Positions 1 to 8,968 are shown, numbered from the stretch's first letter. The stretch is 13,078 nt of DNA from Cryomorphaceae bacterium (GCA_018608925.1 JABAYQ010000101.1:1-13078); one strand, 5' to 3'. Numbers and translations are program-made. The notes: generated by a model not told the origin, from the letters alone.

Positions 1-959
1 CTATTGAACAATTAAGAATAGAAGTAGAACAAGAAATTATAGGCCTTAAATATCGAGACCATCCGTCTGATTTATATGCACCTATTGACTACATTCTAGG
101 AATTGGAGGTAAAAGAATGCGTCCTATACTATTGCTTTTGGCTCATCAGCTTTACAACAAAGACTTTAGTCAGGCATTATTACCATCGGTAGCTATTGAA
201 GTATTTCATAATTTCACTCTATTGCACGATGATATTATGGATAAAGCTCCATTAAGAAGAGGTAATGATACCGTTCATGTAAAATGGAATAACAATGTAG
301 CTATTCTTTCGGGAGACGCTATGCTAATACAATCTTATCAATATTTTTATGATTTAGATTCTAAGGTTCTTAAAGAGGTTCTGTTTGTTTTCAATCAGGC
401 GGCATTACAAGTTTGTGAGGGCCAACAATACGACATGGATTTCGAAATTCAGGCTGAAGTAAGTATGAACTCTTATCTCAAAATGATAGAATACAAAACA
501 GCAATATTATTAGCTGCATCTCTAAAAATTGGGGCTATTATTGGCGGCGCTCCATCTAAAGAATCAGATTTATTATATTCTTTTGGTAGAGATATTGGTA
601 TTGCTTTTCAGCTTAAAGACGATTTGTTAGACGCTTTTGGCGATCAGAAAATATTTGGAAAAAGAGTAGGGGGTGATATTATTTCAAATAAAAAAACTTG
701 TCTTTATTTACAAGCTTTAGAAAGAAGCGACAAAAGTATCAAAATGGAATTAGTAAACCTTTACTCCTCTTCTAGTGTAGATGATCTTACAAAGGTGGAA
801 AGAGTAAAGGAAATATATACTCAATTGAACATTCCGTCAGCAACTAACGAATTAATAGACATGTATTATAATAAAGCAATGGAAAGTCTGTTATTGATTC
901 CAGGTGATAAAACGGAACTTATTCGCTTTGCCGAAATGTTAAAGTCAAGAGAGAATTAA
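1..959 (+). CDS. Polyprenyl diphosphate synthase, short-chain type (5' end outside window)
   Basis: This is a trans-isoprenyl diphosphate synthase, a cytoplasmic enzyme that condenses isopentenyl diphosphate onto allylic diphosphates. The reading frame is open to the left edge (first full codon at base 3), so the N-terminus is missing. The family motif GGKRMRP spans about 105-125, and its ATG at 117 is an internal methionine, not the start. Both aspartate-rich Mg-binding motifs are present: DDIMD at 228-242, followed by the RRG motif, and DDLLD at 618-632 within FQLKDDLLD. The first motif has no two-residue insertion, and a phenylalanine sits five residues before its first Asp. In this family an aromatic there usually limits the product to C15-C20, so an FPP or GGPP synthase is more likely than an octaprenyl synthase. 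The exact product cannot be read from the sequence. It lies 73 bases upstream of sucA with no clear terminator between them. Family assignment is secure; chain length is inferred. Confidence 0.93.
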   Translation, partial: IEQLRIEVEQEIIGLKYRDHPSDLYAPIDYILGIGGKRMRPILLLLAHQLYNKDFSQALLPSVAIEVFHNFTLLHDDIMDKAPLRRGNDTVHVKWNNNVAILSGDAMLIQSYQYFYDLDSKVLKEVLFVFNQAALQVCEGQQYDMDFEIQAEVSMNSYLKMIEYKTAILLAASLKIGAIIGGAPSKESDLLYSFGRDIGIAFQLKDDLLDAFGDQKIFGKRVGGDIISNKKTCLYLQALERSDKSIKMELVNLYSSSSVDDLTKVERVKEIYTQLNIPSATNELIDMYYNKAMESLLLIPGDKTELIRFAEMLKSREN

Positions 960-1017
960 AAGCCAAGAAGCACCAAAAATCGCACTAAATAATAGTAGCA
1001 TTTCAATAAATTTTGAA

Positions 1018-1025
1018 TAATTTTG
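1018..1025 (+). promoter_or_regulatory. Possible -7 promoter box upstream of sucA
   Basis: TAATTTTG matches the Bacteroidota -7 consensus TAnnTTTG and lies 7 bases before the sucA ATG. Transcription from it would give an almost leaderless mRNA. I find no TTG -33 element at the usual 17-23 base spacing, and such a motif arises easily in AT-rich DNA, so this is weak. The rest of the 73-base gap shows no hairpin. Confidence 0.3.
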
Positions 1026-1032
1026 TTATTAA

Positions 1033-3738
1033 ATGGATAAATTTTCTTTTTTAGGAGCAATACATACTAATCAGATAGAATCTCTATACGAGATGTATCT
1101 TGAAGACTCTCAATCTGTCGATGAATCTTGGAGAACATTTTTCTCAGGATTTGATTTTGCAAATGAGTCATACTCTGAAAACGATGAAGTTCCAGAAACA
1201 TTTAAAAAAGAATTTCAGGTAATTAATCTTATAGACTCTTACCGAAAAAGTGGGCACTTATTTACCCAGACCAATCCGGTTAGAGATAGAAGAAAGTATA
1301 CTCCTACTCTAGATATCGAGAATTTTGGTTTAAGTGAGGATGATTTAGATAGCGTTTTTCAGGCAGGATCTCAAGTCGGTATTGGTCCTTCTCCTTTGAG
1401 AGACATAGTAGCTCATCTTAAAAAAGTGTATTGCCAATCAATTGGGGTAGAGTATATGTACATCCGTAAGCCTGATCAGGTAGAATGGATAAAAAACCGT
1501 TTACATCAGAATAGTAATACCCCTTCTTTTTCTATAGATCAAAAGAAACAAATTTTAAGAAAGTTGAACCAAGCAGTTGCTTTCGAAAATTTCTTACATA
1601 CAAAATACGTTGGTCAAAAAAGGTTCTCATTAGAAGGAGCCGAATCCTTAATTCCTGCTCTCGATGTTTTAATCGAGCATGGTGCTAACTTAGGCGTTGA
1701 AGAGTTTGTTGTGGGTATGGCCCATAGAGGACGATTAAATGTTTTGGCTAATATTTTTAATAAAACATATAAAGAGATATTCTCAGAGTTTGAAGGGATT
1801 GAATACGAAGACAAATTGTTTAGTGGAGATGTAAAATACCACTTAGGCTTTACTTCAGAACAAAAATGCAATAACGAAAAAAACGTAAAAATTTCCCTTT
1901 CTCCAAATCCTTCTCACCTCGAAGCAGTTGATCCTGTAGTGGAAGGGATTTCAAGAGCAAAAATTGACGAACAATACCAAGGAGACAATAACAAATTAGT
2001 TCCTATATTAATTCACGGGGATGCTGCTTTGGCAGGTCAGGGTGTTGTCTATGAGGTTATCCAAATGGCTCAGCTAGACGGCTATAAAACTGGAGGAACA
2101 ATACATATTGTAATTAACAATCAAATTGGTTTTACAACCAATTATCATGATGCTCGATCGAGTACTTATTGTACCGATATTGGTAAAGTTACCTTATCGC
2201 CAGTTTTCCACGTAAATGGAGACGATGTGGAGGCAGTAGTTCATGCTGTTCAGATGGCAACCGAGTATCGTCAAAAATTCCATAAAGATGTATTCATTGA
2301 CTTGTTGTGCTATAGAAAATATGGTCATAACGAAGGCGATGAACCACGTTTTACACAACCATTGCTCTACAAAGCAATTAGCAAACATGCTAACCCAAGA
2401 GAGATTTACAATCAAAAGTTAATTAATGAGGGACTTGTTGAGGCTAACTTAGCTAAAGAAATGGAGAAAGAATTTAAGCAATTCTTACAAGATCGTTTTG
2501 ACGCTTCCAAGGAAGTTGAAAAAGCACGAATCACTCCTTTTTTACAAAAAGAATGGGAAGGAATGCATTTAGCTAGCGCCAATGCTTTTGAGCAAAAGAC
2601 GGATACTAATGTTTCTATAGATACTTTAAAGCAAGTAGGGAAGCACCTTTATGAGATTCCTGAAAACGATCAGTTATTTAAAAAGACACAACGAATTCTG
2701 AACGATCAACGAAAGATGATCGAAGAAACCAATAAAATTGATTGGGGAATGGCAGAATTATTGGCTTATGGAACGTTACTTCATGAAGGGAATCCTATTC
2801 GTTTAAGTGGTCAGGATGTAGAAAGAGGAACTTTTTCTCACCGTCATGCAGTGTTAAAGTTAGAAGATACAGAAAAAGAAATTTGTCCTTTAAATAGCGT
2901 AAGTAAAACAGCAAAATTCGAAGCATATAATTCTTTATTGTCAGAGTACGGAGTGCTTGGGTTCGATTACGGTTATGCCATGGCTAGACCCCATTCTTTA
3001 ACTATTTGGGAGGCTCAGTTTGGAGATTTTAGTAATGGTGGACAGATTATGCTCGATCAGTTTATTAGCTGTGCTGAGGACAAGTGGAGGATACAGAACG
3101 GTTTGGTAATGCTATTGCCTCACGGATACGAAGGCCAAGGTGCTGAGCACTCCAGCGCAAGACTAGAAAGGTACTTGCAGATGTGTGCTCAAGACAATAT
3201 GCAAATTGCAAATTGTACCACTCCTGCTAACTTTTTTCACGTTTTAAGAAGACAACTAAAAAGAGATTTTAGAAAACCACTTGTTGTTTTTACCCCTAAG
3301 AGTCTGTTAAGACATCCTAAATGTATTTCTACTTTAGAAGATTTATCCTCAGGAACTTTTCAAGAGTTGATAGATGACCCTACTGCTATTGCAGATAAAG
3401 TAGAAAAAGTAGCTATTTGTTCTGGTAAAATCTACTACGAGTTAGAAACTCAAAAATTAGAAAGAGGACAAGAAAATATTGCAATTATCCGATTGGAGCA
3501 ATTGTATCCTTTGCCAGTAGATCAAATAGAAAAAATATTAAAAAAGTATTGTGCCAAAAAGATAATGTGGGTTCAGGAAGAACCAGCAAATATGGGTGCT
3601 TGGTCACACATAATGAGAAATTTTAGGCACATCCCTTTTGAAGTAATAGCTAGATCTGAAAGCGCTGCAACAGCAAGCGGATCTAGTAAACGATCTTTTC
3701 AAAGACAAAACGAAATTATAGAACAGGTTTTTAAATAA
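1033..3738 (+). CDS. sucA: 2-oxoglutarate dehydrogenase E1 component
   Basis: This is the thiamine diphosphate-dependent E1 subunit of the 2-oxoglutarate dehydrogenase complex. It decarboxylates 2-oxoglutarate in the TCA cycle and passes the succinyl group to the lipoyl arm of E2. The 901 residues compare with about 930 in E. coli SucA. An N-terminal E2-binding-type segment occupies about residues 1-40 (ending WRTFFSGF). The ThDP domain carries GMAHRGRLN with His231 and KYHLGF with His270, which match the two active-site histidines of the family. It also carries the cofactor motif from GD at 329-330 to NN at 362-363. [12 protein letters not shown] lies near 427-438. The transketolase-like central domain includes [14 protein letters not shown] (592-605) and [16 protein letters not shown] (695-710). 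The ATG start gives the expected N-terminus. sucB follows after 10 bases, so the two are almost certainly co-transcribed. All expected domains and motifs are present. Confidence 0.98.
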   Translation: MDKFSFLGAIHTNQIESLYEMYLEDSQSVDESWRTFFSGFDFANESYSENDEVPETFKKEFQVINLIDSYRKSGHLFTQTNPVRDRRKYTPTLDIENFGLSEDDLDSVFQAGSQVGIGPSPLRDIVAHLKKVYCQSIGVEYMYIRKPDQVEWIKNRLHQNSNTPSFSIDQKKQILRKLNQAVAFENFLHTKYVGQKRFSLEGAESLIPALDVLIEHGANLGVEEFVVGMAHRGRLNVLANIFNKTYKEIFSEFEGIEYEDKLFSGDVKYHLGFTSEQKCNNEKNVKISLSPNPSHLEAVDPVVEGISRAKIDEQYQGDNNKLVPILIHGDAALAGQGVVYEVIQMAQLDGYKTGGTIHIVINNQIGFTTNYHDARSSTYCTDIGKVTLSPVFHVNGDDVEAVVHAVQMATEYRQKFHKDVFIDLLCYRKYGHNEGDEPRFTQPLLYKAISKHANPREIYNQKLINEGLVEANLAKEMEKEFKQFLQDRFDASKEVEKARITPFLQKEWEGMHLASANAFEQKTDTNVSIDTLKQVGKHLYEIPENDQLFKKTQRILNDQRKMIEETNKIDWGMAELLAYGTLLHEGNPIRLSGQDVERGTFSHRHAVLKLEDTEKEICPLNSVSKTAKFEAYNSLLSEYGVLGFDYGYAMARPHSLTIWEAQFGDFSNGGQIMLDQFISCAEDKWRIQNGLVMLLPHGYEGQGAEHSSARLERYLQMCAQDNMQIANCTTPANFFHVLRRQLKRDFRKPLVVFTPKSLLRHPKCISTLEDLSSGTFQELIDDPTAIADKVEKVAICSGKIYYELETQKLERGQENIAIIRLEQLYPLPVDQIEKILKKYCAKKIMWVQEEPANMGAWSHIMRNFRHIPFEVIARSESAATASGSSKRSFQRQNEIIEQVFK

Positions 3739-3748
3739 ACAAAGAACT

Positions 3749-4936
3749 ATGCTATTAGAAATGAAAGTACCAAGTCCGGGCGAGTCCATCTCGGAAGTAG
3801 AAATTGCCGCATGGTTGGTTCAATCTGGCGACTACGTAGAAAAAGATCAAGAAATTGCGGAAGTAGATTCCGATAAAGCTACCCTTGCTCTTCCTGCTGA
3901 AGTTAGCGGAATTATTAAGATTGTAGTAGAGGAAGGCGAAATGGTTGCCGTTGGCGATGTGGTTTGTATTATCGATACCGATGGTGTTGGTGAGGCTAAA
4001 CCAAAAGAAGAAGAATCTGCTCCAGTTGTAGTTGCTTCTACTACTAGCAATAATTCATCTGCTCCATTAGACGCTAAAGCAACACCGCTTGCTAAAGCTA
4101 TGATTCAGCAAAACGACCTTTCTACTAAAGAAGTGACAGGAAGTGGAGAAGGAGGGAAAATTTTAAAAGACGATGTTTTAGATGCACTATCTTCTACTTC
4201 TGTAGACGGACCACGAGGAATGGAGCGTAAGAAAATGTCGATGTTGCGTCGTAAGGTAGCTCAAAGGTTGGTTTCTGTTAAAAACGAAACAGCTATGTTA
4301 ACCACCTTCAACGAGGTGGATATGACTGCCATAAACGAGATTAGAGGCCAGTTTAAAGAACAATTCAAGCAAAAGTACGGAGTTGGACTAGGATTTATGT
4401 CTTTTTTCACTAAAGCAATTACAACTGCTTTAATGGAGTTTAAAGACGTAAATGCAATGATCGATGGTAATCAGGTTCAGTACCACAACTATGCCGATAT
4501 AAGTATTGCCGTAAGTGCCCCTAAAGGTTTAATGGTTCCTGTTATTAGAAATGCAGAACTAATGAATTTTCAAGAGGTAGAAAGCGAAGTAAAAAGATTG
4601 GCTATAAAAGCTAGAGACGGAAAAATAACACCAGATGAAATGATGGGTGGTACCTTTACTATTACTAATGGTGGAGTATTCGGCTCTATGTTATCTACTC
4701 CAATTATTAACCCTCCTCAATCTGCTATTTTAGGAATGCACAATATCGTGCAAAGACCAATGGCAGTAGACGGAAAGGTAGAAATAAGACCTATTATGTA
4801 TGTAGCTCTTTCTTACGACCATCGAATTATTGATGGTAGAGAGTCTGTCGGATTCTTATGTAGGGTTAAAGAATGTTTAGAAGACCCAACTACCCACTTA
4901 TTGGGCGGAGACGTTAAAAAGAGTTTAGGACTATAA
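3749..4936 (+). CDS. sucB: Dihydrolipoyllysine succinyltransferase, 2-oxoglutarate dehydrogenase E2
   Basis: This is the E2 core of the 2-oxoglutarate dehydrogenase complex. It takes the succinyl group from E1 and transfers it to CoA through a swinging lipoyl arm. A single lipoyl domain (about 1-76) has the lipoylation site Lys43 in [10 protein letters not shown] linker rich in Glu, Ala, Val and Ser follows (about 80-110), then a peripheral-subunit-binding domain (about 111-147, TPLAKAM to GGKILKDDV). The catalytic domain (about 160-395) ends with the active-site motif [10 protein letters not shown], giving His358 and Asp362. The 395-residue length is typical. The start at 3749 gives [13 protein letters not shown], as in other SucB proteins; an ATG four codons later is the only close alternative. 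The binding domain has Lys or Ala where many homologues, including E. coli, have Arg. The lpd (E3) gene is not adjacent, so E3 is presumably encoded elsewhere. A strong terminator follows directly. Confidence 0.97.
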   Translation: MLLEMKVPSPGESISEVEIAAWLVQSGDYVEKDQEIAEVDSDKATLALPAEVSGIIKIVVEEGEMVAVGDVVCIIDTDGVGEAKPKEEESAPVVVASTTSNNSSAPLDAKATPLAKAMIQQNDLSTKEVTGSGEGGKILKDDVLDALSSTSVDGPRGMERKKMSMLRRKVAQRLVSVKNETAMLTTFNEVDMTAINEIRGQFKEQFKQKYGVGLGFMSFFTKAITTALMEFKDVNAMIDGNQVQYHNYADISIAVSAPKGLMVPVIRNAELMNFQEVESEVKRLAIKARDGKITPDEMMGGTFTITNGGVFGSMLSTPIINPPQSAILGMHNIVQRPMAVDGKVEIRPIMYVALSYDHRIIDGRESVGFLCRVKECLEDPTTHLLGGDVKKSLGL

Positions 4937-4941
4937 AAATG

Positions 4942-4969
4942 AAAGCCAGCTAATTAGCTGGCTTTTTTT
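4942..4969 (+). terminator. Intrinsic terminator after sucB, possibly bidirectional
   Basis: A perfect 24-bp palindrome (4942-4965, core GCCAGCTAATTAGCTGGC) can fold into a GC-containing stem with AAA/TTT flanks. It runs into a T tract at 4963-4969, beginning 5 bases after the sucB stop. On the minus strand the same stem is followed by TTTCATTTTT, and the large minus-strand gene stops at 4989, so it may terminate both convergent units. The plus-strand function is well supported; minus-strand function is inferred. Confidence 0.9.
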
Positions 4970-4988
4970 AATCATTTACAAACTTTAT

Positions 4989-7553
4989 CTAGTTCATCAG
5001 ATGGACTTCCCCCATTTTTACTTGCCTGATTTTTATACCGTTGTAACTGGCTCTCCAAGCATAAACTCCAGTCGGGCAAACCCTTCCTTGGTATGTTCCG
5101 TCCCATCCAACATTAGGGTCGCTGCTTCGGAAAATTGTTTCACCCCATCGGTTTATTATGCTTAGGCTAAAGTCGCTAGAGCATCCTAAAACAGGTCTGA
5201 AAACATCGTTTTGAGTGTCGCTGTTGGGTGTGAAAGCATTAGGAGCAAAAAATGGAATAGATTCCAATGGTTTTAAAACGGTAGAAACACTATTGCGGCA
5301 TCCGTTTTCGTCATATACTTCTAAGCTTATTTGATACGGATTTACATTCTCAAAAGTGTAGTCGAAAAGCGTGTCTTGGCTAATGATTGTCCCGTCTCCT
5401 AGATTCCAGACAATACTGTCGTAATTAGTAGTAGCGTCGAGAATAAGAATTGTTTTATCGCAATTAGAAATAACTTCAGGGTAAATAGTAAAATTTACAT
5501 CTGGAGTTTCGTTCACCTTAAAATAATCGTCTATAACTAATGTTTCTATACATCCCATTTGGGTAATTACCTCAAGAGAAACGTCAAAAGTTCCTGCTTG
5601 ATCTAAGTAAATATTTGGCGATTGACCCGAGTAGTTTTGGCCATTAACCGTCCAACTCCATGACGATATAGGATCATTAATCATCGATAGACTACTGTCT
5701 AATAATGAGAAATAAGAGGGATTACATCCTAAGCTATCTGGAGTAGAAAAACCAAGAGTTGGTGTCTCCCCTTCTGTAACTAGTATCTCATCTGAGTAAT
5801 TGCAAAAGTTTGGACTCGTATTGATTAAGCTATAAGTCCCTGGAGTATTTATAGAAATAGTAGGAGTAACTTCTCCAGTACTCCATAAGCAAGCAATTGC
5901 CTGGCTTCCACCATCTAGTATTAAGGGGTCTGAACTCCCGTTACAAACCGCTAAATCAGGCCCTAGTGTAAAGCTAAAATCATCAATAGATACGGTTATT
6001 GAAGCTTCACTGACCCCTCCACAGGCTCCATCTCCGCTTACGGTATAGGTTGTGTTTTGGTTTGGGCTTGCAATAGGGTTAGAGCTATTTGGGTTTACTA
6101 AACTAGCAGCAGGTGTCCATTGATAATTTGATCCTCCACTAACGTTTAGGGTTATAGAACCACCAGGGCAAATAGTAGAATCCGGAATTATACTAAGAGA
6201 TGTTGAGGCTTGTTGGTCCGAATAAATATCCATATCACCAAAGGACATTTTTTGAGAACCATCATTACCCATTCCAGTATAGTTTACATCTATATAGATA
6301 CTGGTATTTTGCACATAATCTGGTGATGTAGGGTCGATAGAATTTCCCTCGACAGGTATTCCAGCTGCTCCATAAACATAAGTTTGACCTCCATCTGCTG
6401 GGTTAAACCCAGAGAAACGAAGAGCATCACCAGTTGCCCAGATTAGCTTTTCACAATCAATTCCGTCAACTGTTTGTCTGTTGCTCAAAGCAACTCCACC
6501 TGCGGTATTGTTTGCAGTGTACGGAGTGTTATAATTCCCTACTCCGTATTGTTGACTTATGGTCCAATTTCCTCCAGAGTTAGTAAATTCCATCAGTCTA
6601 GAATTGTGGGCTCCAGGAGTAAAGAGGTTGTCGAACCCTCCAAAAGTTGACCATCCCCCTTGTTGTTTTTCACACACATACATTTTACCTTCAGCACTAA
6701 ATGTAATGTCAGAAATAGGATAAGAACCCCCAGTAACTGTAGAAGTAATGAAGTTACTAATGTCTGGCAAGCTAAAACATAAATCTTCTATTCCTGTAAA
6801 CTCGCCACTAGCATCTAAATCTACTGACCACACTGAGTTGTTTATATTGGTTGACGTTGCTAAAGAGTTATCTTCTGTCCATTGCGAAAAATATACTTTT
6901 ACATTGTTTGGCCCGTCTGCATAAACGTTAATACCCCAAATAGCTTCGCCATGTCCTGCAAAACCAGGAGTTCCGTTGTCTGGATCGAAGGGATCAAATG
7001 TAGATAGCAAATTTCCGTTGGTGTCAAATCGATAAATCTTTCCGTCTTCGAAATTAGTGATGAAGAGTTGGTTGTTCCATTTGTCAAAACAAATATTTCC
7101 TAGTCCAACATTCTGATTTGGGATTTGATTTGCTCCTGTTCCTGTAGTAATTAAAGGAGTTATGCTCCAGTCGTTAGCGTTTAATTTATAAACCCCTCCA
7201 TCGCCTGCAACCCCACTATTTGTTGTGGTAGAGCCACTGCTAGAAATGACTTTTGTAGTTGTGAAATATGCGTTTTTTTGATCGTCAATAGCTACCCCAA
7301 ACACGTCTCCCATATTAGTCCCTTTCCATTGTGCCTGAATTGCTGGATCCGCAGGGGTATTGAAAGTAGTTGCCCAGTTTTGACCTAGTGGAGCACTCAT
7401 ATTATTTTCGGTATCGAAAATAGAAAAAGCATCCCACTGCCCACTTGCTCCAGTCCAATGAGTAAGAATAGCCATTCCGTTTTGCAGCGGTTGTGCTAAA
7501 GAAATAGAAGATAAAAACACCATTAAAATGGTTGTGAATTTGGTTAAGGTCAT
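4989..7553 (-). CDS. Secreted multidomain protein with type IX secretion (gliding-type) C-terminal domain
   Basis: This 854-residue exported protein is of unknown function. A signal peptide (about 1-20, ending SISLA before QPLQ) directs Sec export. Residues about 25-445 contain repeated GxxYKL, GKIYRFD and GKMYVCE-like strands, which suggest a beta-propeller-like fold; I cannot name the family. Two Ig-like modules follow (about 453-523, beginning ICPGGSITL, and 524-595), then two PKD-like modules (about 600-680 and 685-765, the second with WNLGDGT). The last ~87 residues (768-854) have APNAFTPNSDTQND, INRWGETIF, GWDGTYQG and CPTGVYAW. These are hallmarks of the CHU_C/gliding motility-associated C-terminal domain (TIGR04131-like), a type B sorting signal for type IX secretion. 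The product is therefore probably exported across the outer membrane and released or surface-attached, perhaps as an adhesin or extracellular structural protein. It lies 43 bases downstream of the outer-membrane barrel gene on the same strand. The secretion route is well supported; the biological role is not known. Confidence 0.9.
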   Translation of the reverse strand: MTLTKFTTILMVFLSSISLAQPLQNGMAILTHWTGASGQWDAFSIFDTENNMSAPLGQNWATTFNTPADPAIQAQWKGTNMGDVFGVAIDDQKNAYFTTTKVISSSGSTTTNSGVAGDGGVYKLNANDWSITPLITTGTGANQIPNQNVGLGNICFDKWNNQLFITNFEDGKIYRFDTNGNLLSTFDPFDPDNGTPGFAGHGEAIWGINVYADGPNNVKVYFSQWTEDNSLATSTNINNSVWSVDLDASGEFTGIEDLCFSLPDISNFITSTVTGGSYPISDITFSAEGKMYVCEKQQGGWSTFGGFDNLFTPGAHNSRLMEFTNSGGNWTISQQYGVGNYNTPYTANNTAGGVALSNRQTVDGIDCEKLIWATGDALRFSGFNPADGGQTYVYGAAGIPVEGNSIDPTSPDYVQNTSIYIDVNYTGMGNDGSQKMSFGDMDIYSDQQASTSLSIIPDSTICPGGSITLNVSGGSNYQWTPAASLVNPNSSNPIASPNQNTTYTVSGDGACGGVSEASITVSIDDFSFTLGPDLAVCNGSSDPLILDGGSQAIACLWSTGEVTPTISINTPGTYSLINTSPNFCNYSDEILVTEGETPTLGFSTPDSLGCNPSYFSLLDSSLSMINDPISSWSWTVNGQNYSGQSPNIYLDQAGTFDVSLEVITQMGCIETLVIDDYFKVNETPDVNFTIYPEVISNCDKTILILDATTNYDSIVWNLGDGTIISQDTLFDYTFENVNPYQISLEVYDENGCRNSVSTVLKPLESIPFFAPNAFTPNSDTQNDVFRPVLGCSSDFSLSIINRWGETIFRSSDPNVGWDGTYQGRVCPTGVYAWRASYNGIKIRQVKMGEVHLMN

Positions 7554-7596
7554 GTTAGGTACTTGTTGTAGTTTAAGGAGCTACTAAAGTACGCTT

Positions 7597-8328
7597 TTAT
7601 TTCTCTGTTTTAAAGAAATACCTAAGATCAATTGTGAAATAGTTGCCGTTTAGCTCGAGAAAATCGCTATTTATAGAGGGAGCTAAAACGTTGTATTCGT
7701 TAATCCCGTCATCAAATTCAGGGAAAACTCTAACGATGCTTTTGAAAGGTCTGTGAAGGGAAAGTCCAAAATAAAAATAGCCTTTTGTTTCGGTTCTATA
7801 TTCTGTTCCAAGATTAGCGATAAACGACGATTGTCCTTTTTTTCTTCTTATTGTGTTCTGATAAAAAAATGAATTTTGTTCTCCTTCGGAATATATATCC
7901 GAAGTGAAGACATTATAGGAAACACCAAAAGAACCATTGAGGTACCACTTATCGGATACTCTTACATAAGTTAAAAGCTGTATTGGGATTTCGTAAGATC
8001 GAATAGTGAAATTGCTATAGTCACTTACGTTTTCACTTTCTACGTCTAATTTATATCTTCTTTGAACGAAATTAATTCCTGTTTCAAATGAAATAACGTT
8101 AGTGATATTTTTCCTAATATTCATCCCTATTGACTGTCCTAATCTAGGTTTTAGGTTGAAAGAATATAAAGTAGAATCGCTGCTATTAAAATCTTGGCTT
8201 ACATTGCTCGCATTAAAATAGGCATTAGGAATAATTGGCTTTATTTGAATGCCAAATAAAAAGTCACTCTCCTGTGCGTAAGTAAAAGAGACAAGTAACG
8301 AAAATAAAAGGAGGAATCTTTTAGTCAT
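7597..8328 (-). CDS. Small outer-membrane beta-barrel protein, PorT-like
   Basis: This is a predicted outer-membrane barrel of 243 residues. The N-terminus has a clear signal peptide (MTKRFLLLFSLLVSFTYA, cleaved before QES). The mature part has alternating hydrophobic and aromatic strands with GQSIGMNIRK, ISFETGINFVQRRY, YEIPIQLLTY, WYLNGSFGVSYNV and YFYFGLSLH. This pattern fits the outer-membrane beta-barrel families common in Bacteroidota (PF13568/PF13505 type, the PorT-like group). The protein ends FTIDLRYFF plus four residues, resembling a barrel terminal strand. I chose the ATG at 8328 because it starts the signal peptide exactly. A TTG at 8337 would add only three residues. The ATG overlaps the nfu stop codon by 8 bases (ATGACTAA), suggesting translational coupling. 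The specific function is unknown. Being next to a type IX cargo does not prove a role in that system, since PorT itself cannot be assigned from this sequence alone. Confidence 0.82.
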   Translation of the reverse strand: MTKRFLLLFSLLVSFTYAQESDFLFGIQIKPIIPNAYFNASNVSQDFNSSDSTLYSFNLKPRLGQSIGMNIRKNITNVISFETGINFVQRRYKLDVESENVSDYSNFTIRSYEIPIQLLTYVRVSDKWYLNGSFGVSYNVFTSDIYSEGEQNSFFYQNTIRRKKGQSSFIANLGTEYRTETKGYFYFGLSLHRPFKSIVRVFPEFDDGINEYNVLAPSINSDFLELNGNYFTIDLRYFFKTEK

Positions 8329-8923
8329 TATCGGCAATTACTTCTACCACTTCGTCTGGCATCATTTTAGTTAATAAACCTTCAATTCCTGATTTTAAAG
8401 TCATGCTTGAAGACGGACAACCACTACAAGCACCTTGTAGAGAAACGGTTACTGTTCCTTTTTCAAATTTCTTAAGAGAAATAAAACCACCATCTTGCTC
8501 TACAGCCGGACGTACATATTCGTCCAACAGATCTGCAATTTTCTTTTCTATATCGGAAAATTCTCTATTTAATTCTTCTTTATGTTTTACAGAGTCTTTA
8601 TTAAGTTTTACAGGAGCATTTTCGTTTATTACTTTGCCTCCATCTCTAATAAACTCACGAATGAACTCTCTCATTTCTAGCACTATATCCGACCACTCAA
8701 TGTCGTTTTGTTTCTTAGTAACCGAAACAAAGTTTCCACTAATAAAAACGCTTTCAACAAAAGGAAAACCGAAAAGCTCTAATGCTAAAGGAGAAGAAAT
8801 AGCTTCTGCTCGGTTTAGAAACTCATATATATTGTTGTCAACCAGTAATTTATTAGCTGTAAACTTCATAACTTTTGGGTTAGGAGTCTCTTCTGCATAA
8901 AGTGAAATAGGAATTTTTGTCAT
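8321..8923 (-). CDS. Nfu-type iron-sulfur cluster scaffold protein
   Basis: This cytoplasmic carrier is predicted to accept Fe-S clusters and deliver them to target enzymes. From the ATG at 8923 it has 200 residues. The N-terminal Nfu_N domain (about 5-95) opens with YAEETPNPKVMKF, the family signature. A charged linker (about 100-125) follows, then the C-terminal NifU-like domain (about 128-198) with AVEQDGGF and the cluster-binding CSGC motif at Cys166 and Cys169. This order matches mitochondrial NFU1 and its Bacteroidota homologues rather than full NifU, as there is no IscU-like domain. The frame is open upstream to a TTG at 8944, but that TTG is the last three bases of a TAnnTTTG promoter box, so the ATG is preferred. 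It heads a probable three-gene minus-strand unit with the barrel gene and the type IX cargo. A functional link with those two is not obvious. Confidence 0.94.
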   Translation of the reverse strand: MTKIPISLYAEETPNPKVMKFTANKLLVDNNIYEFLNRAEAISSPLALELFGFPFVESVFISGNFVSVTKKQNDIEWSDIVLEMREFIREFIRDGGKVINENAPVKLNKDSVKHKEELNREFSDIEKKIADLLDEYVRPAVEQDGGFISLKKFEKGTVTVSLQGACSGCPSSSMTLKSGIEGLLTKMMPDEVVEVIADND

Positions 8924-8934
8924 AGTATCATTAT

Positions 8935-8968
8935 TTGTTCGCAAAGTTACACCAAACTTTTATCTTTG
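8935..8968 (+). promoter_or_regulatory. Promoter of the carbonic anhydrase-like gene
   Basis: TATCTTTG at 8961-8968 matches the -7 consensus TAnnTTTG. TTG at 8935-8937 stands 23 bases upstream, within the 17-23 base spacing described for Bacteroidota promoters. The box ends 12 bases before the ATG at 8981, giving a very short leader. The divergent nfu box lies between the two elements. Confidence 0.6.
8942..8949 (-). promoter_or_regulatory. -7 promoter box for nfu
   Basis: On the minus strand these bases read TAACTTTG, a full match to the Bacteroidota -7 consensus TAnnTTTG, ending 18 bases before the nfu ATG. A matching -33 TTG at normal spacing is not evident; the nearest upstream one (8979-8977) is 27 bases away. 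The position immediately upstream of the gene, divergent from a second box, makes it plausible. Confidence 0.5.

Noticed and set aside
1614..1871. Open frames on the minus strand inside sucA (also 2194-2415 and 3604-3789)
   Set aside because: All are antisense to intact, well-conserved sucA sequence, are short, and encode nothing recognisable.
8403..8900. A 165-codon open frame on the plus strand opposite nfu
   Set aside because: It lies wholly antisense to a gene with clear Nfu_N and CSGC motifs, is Ser-rich with no recognisable domain, and has no promoter of its own. It is a mirror of the nfu codon pattern.
8942..8968. TTG start codons for longer nfu (8944) and carbonic anhydrase-like (8966) proteins
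   Set aside because: Each TTG is the final three bases of a TAnnTTTG promoter box, the added residues match no family sequence, and a good ATG follows a few codons later.
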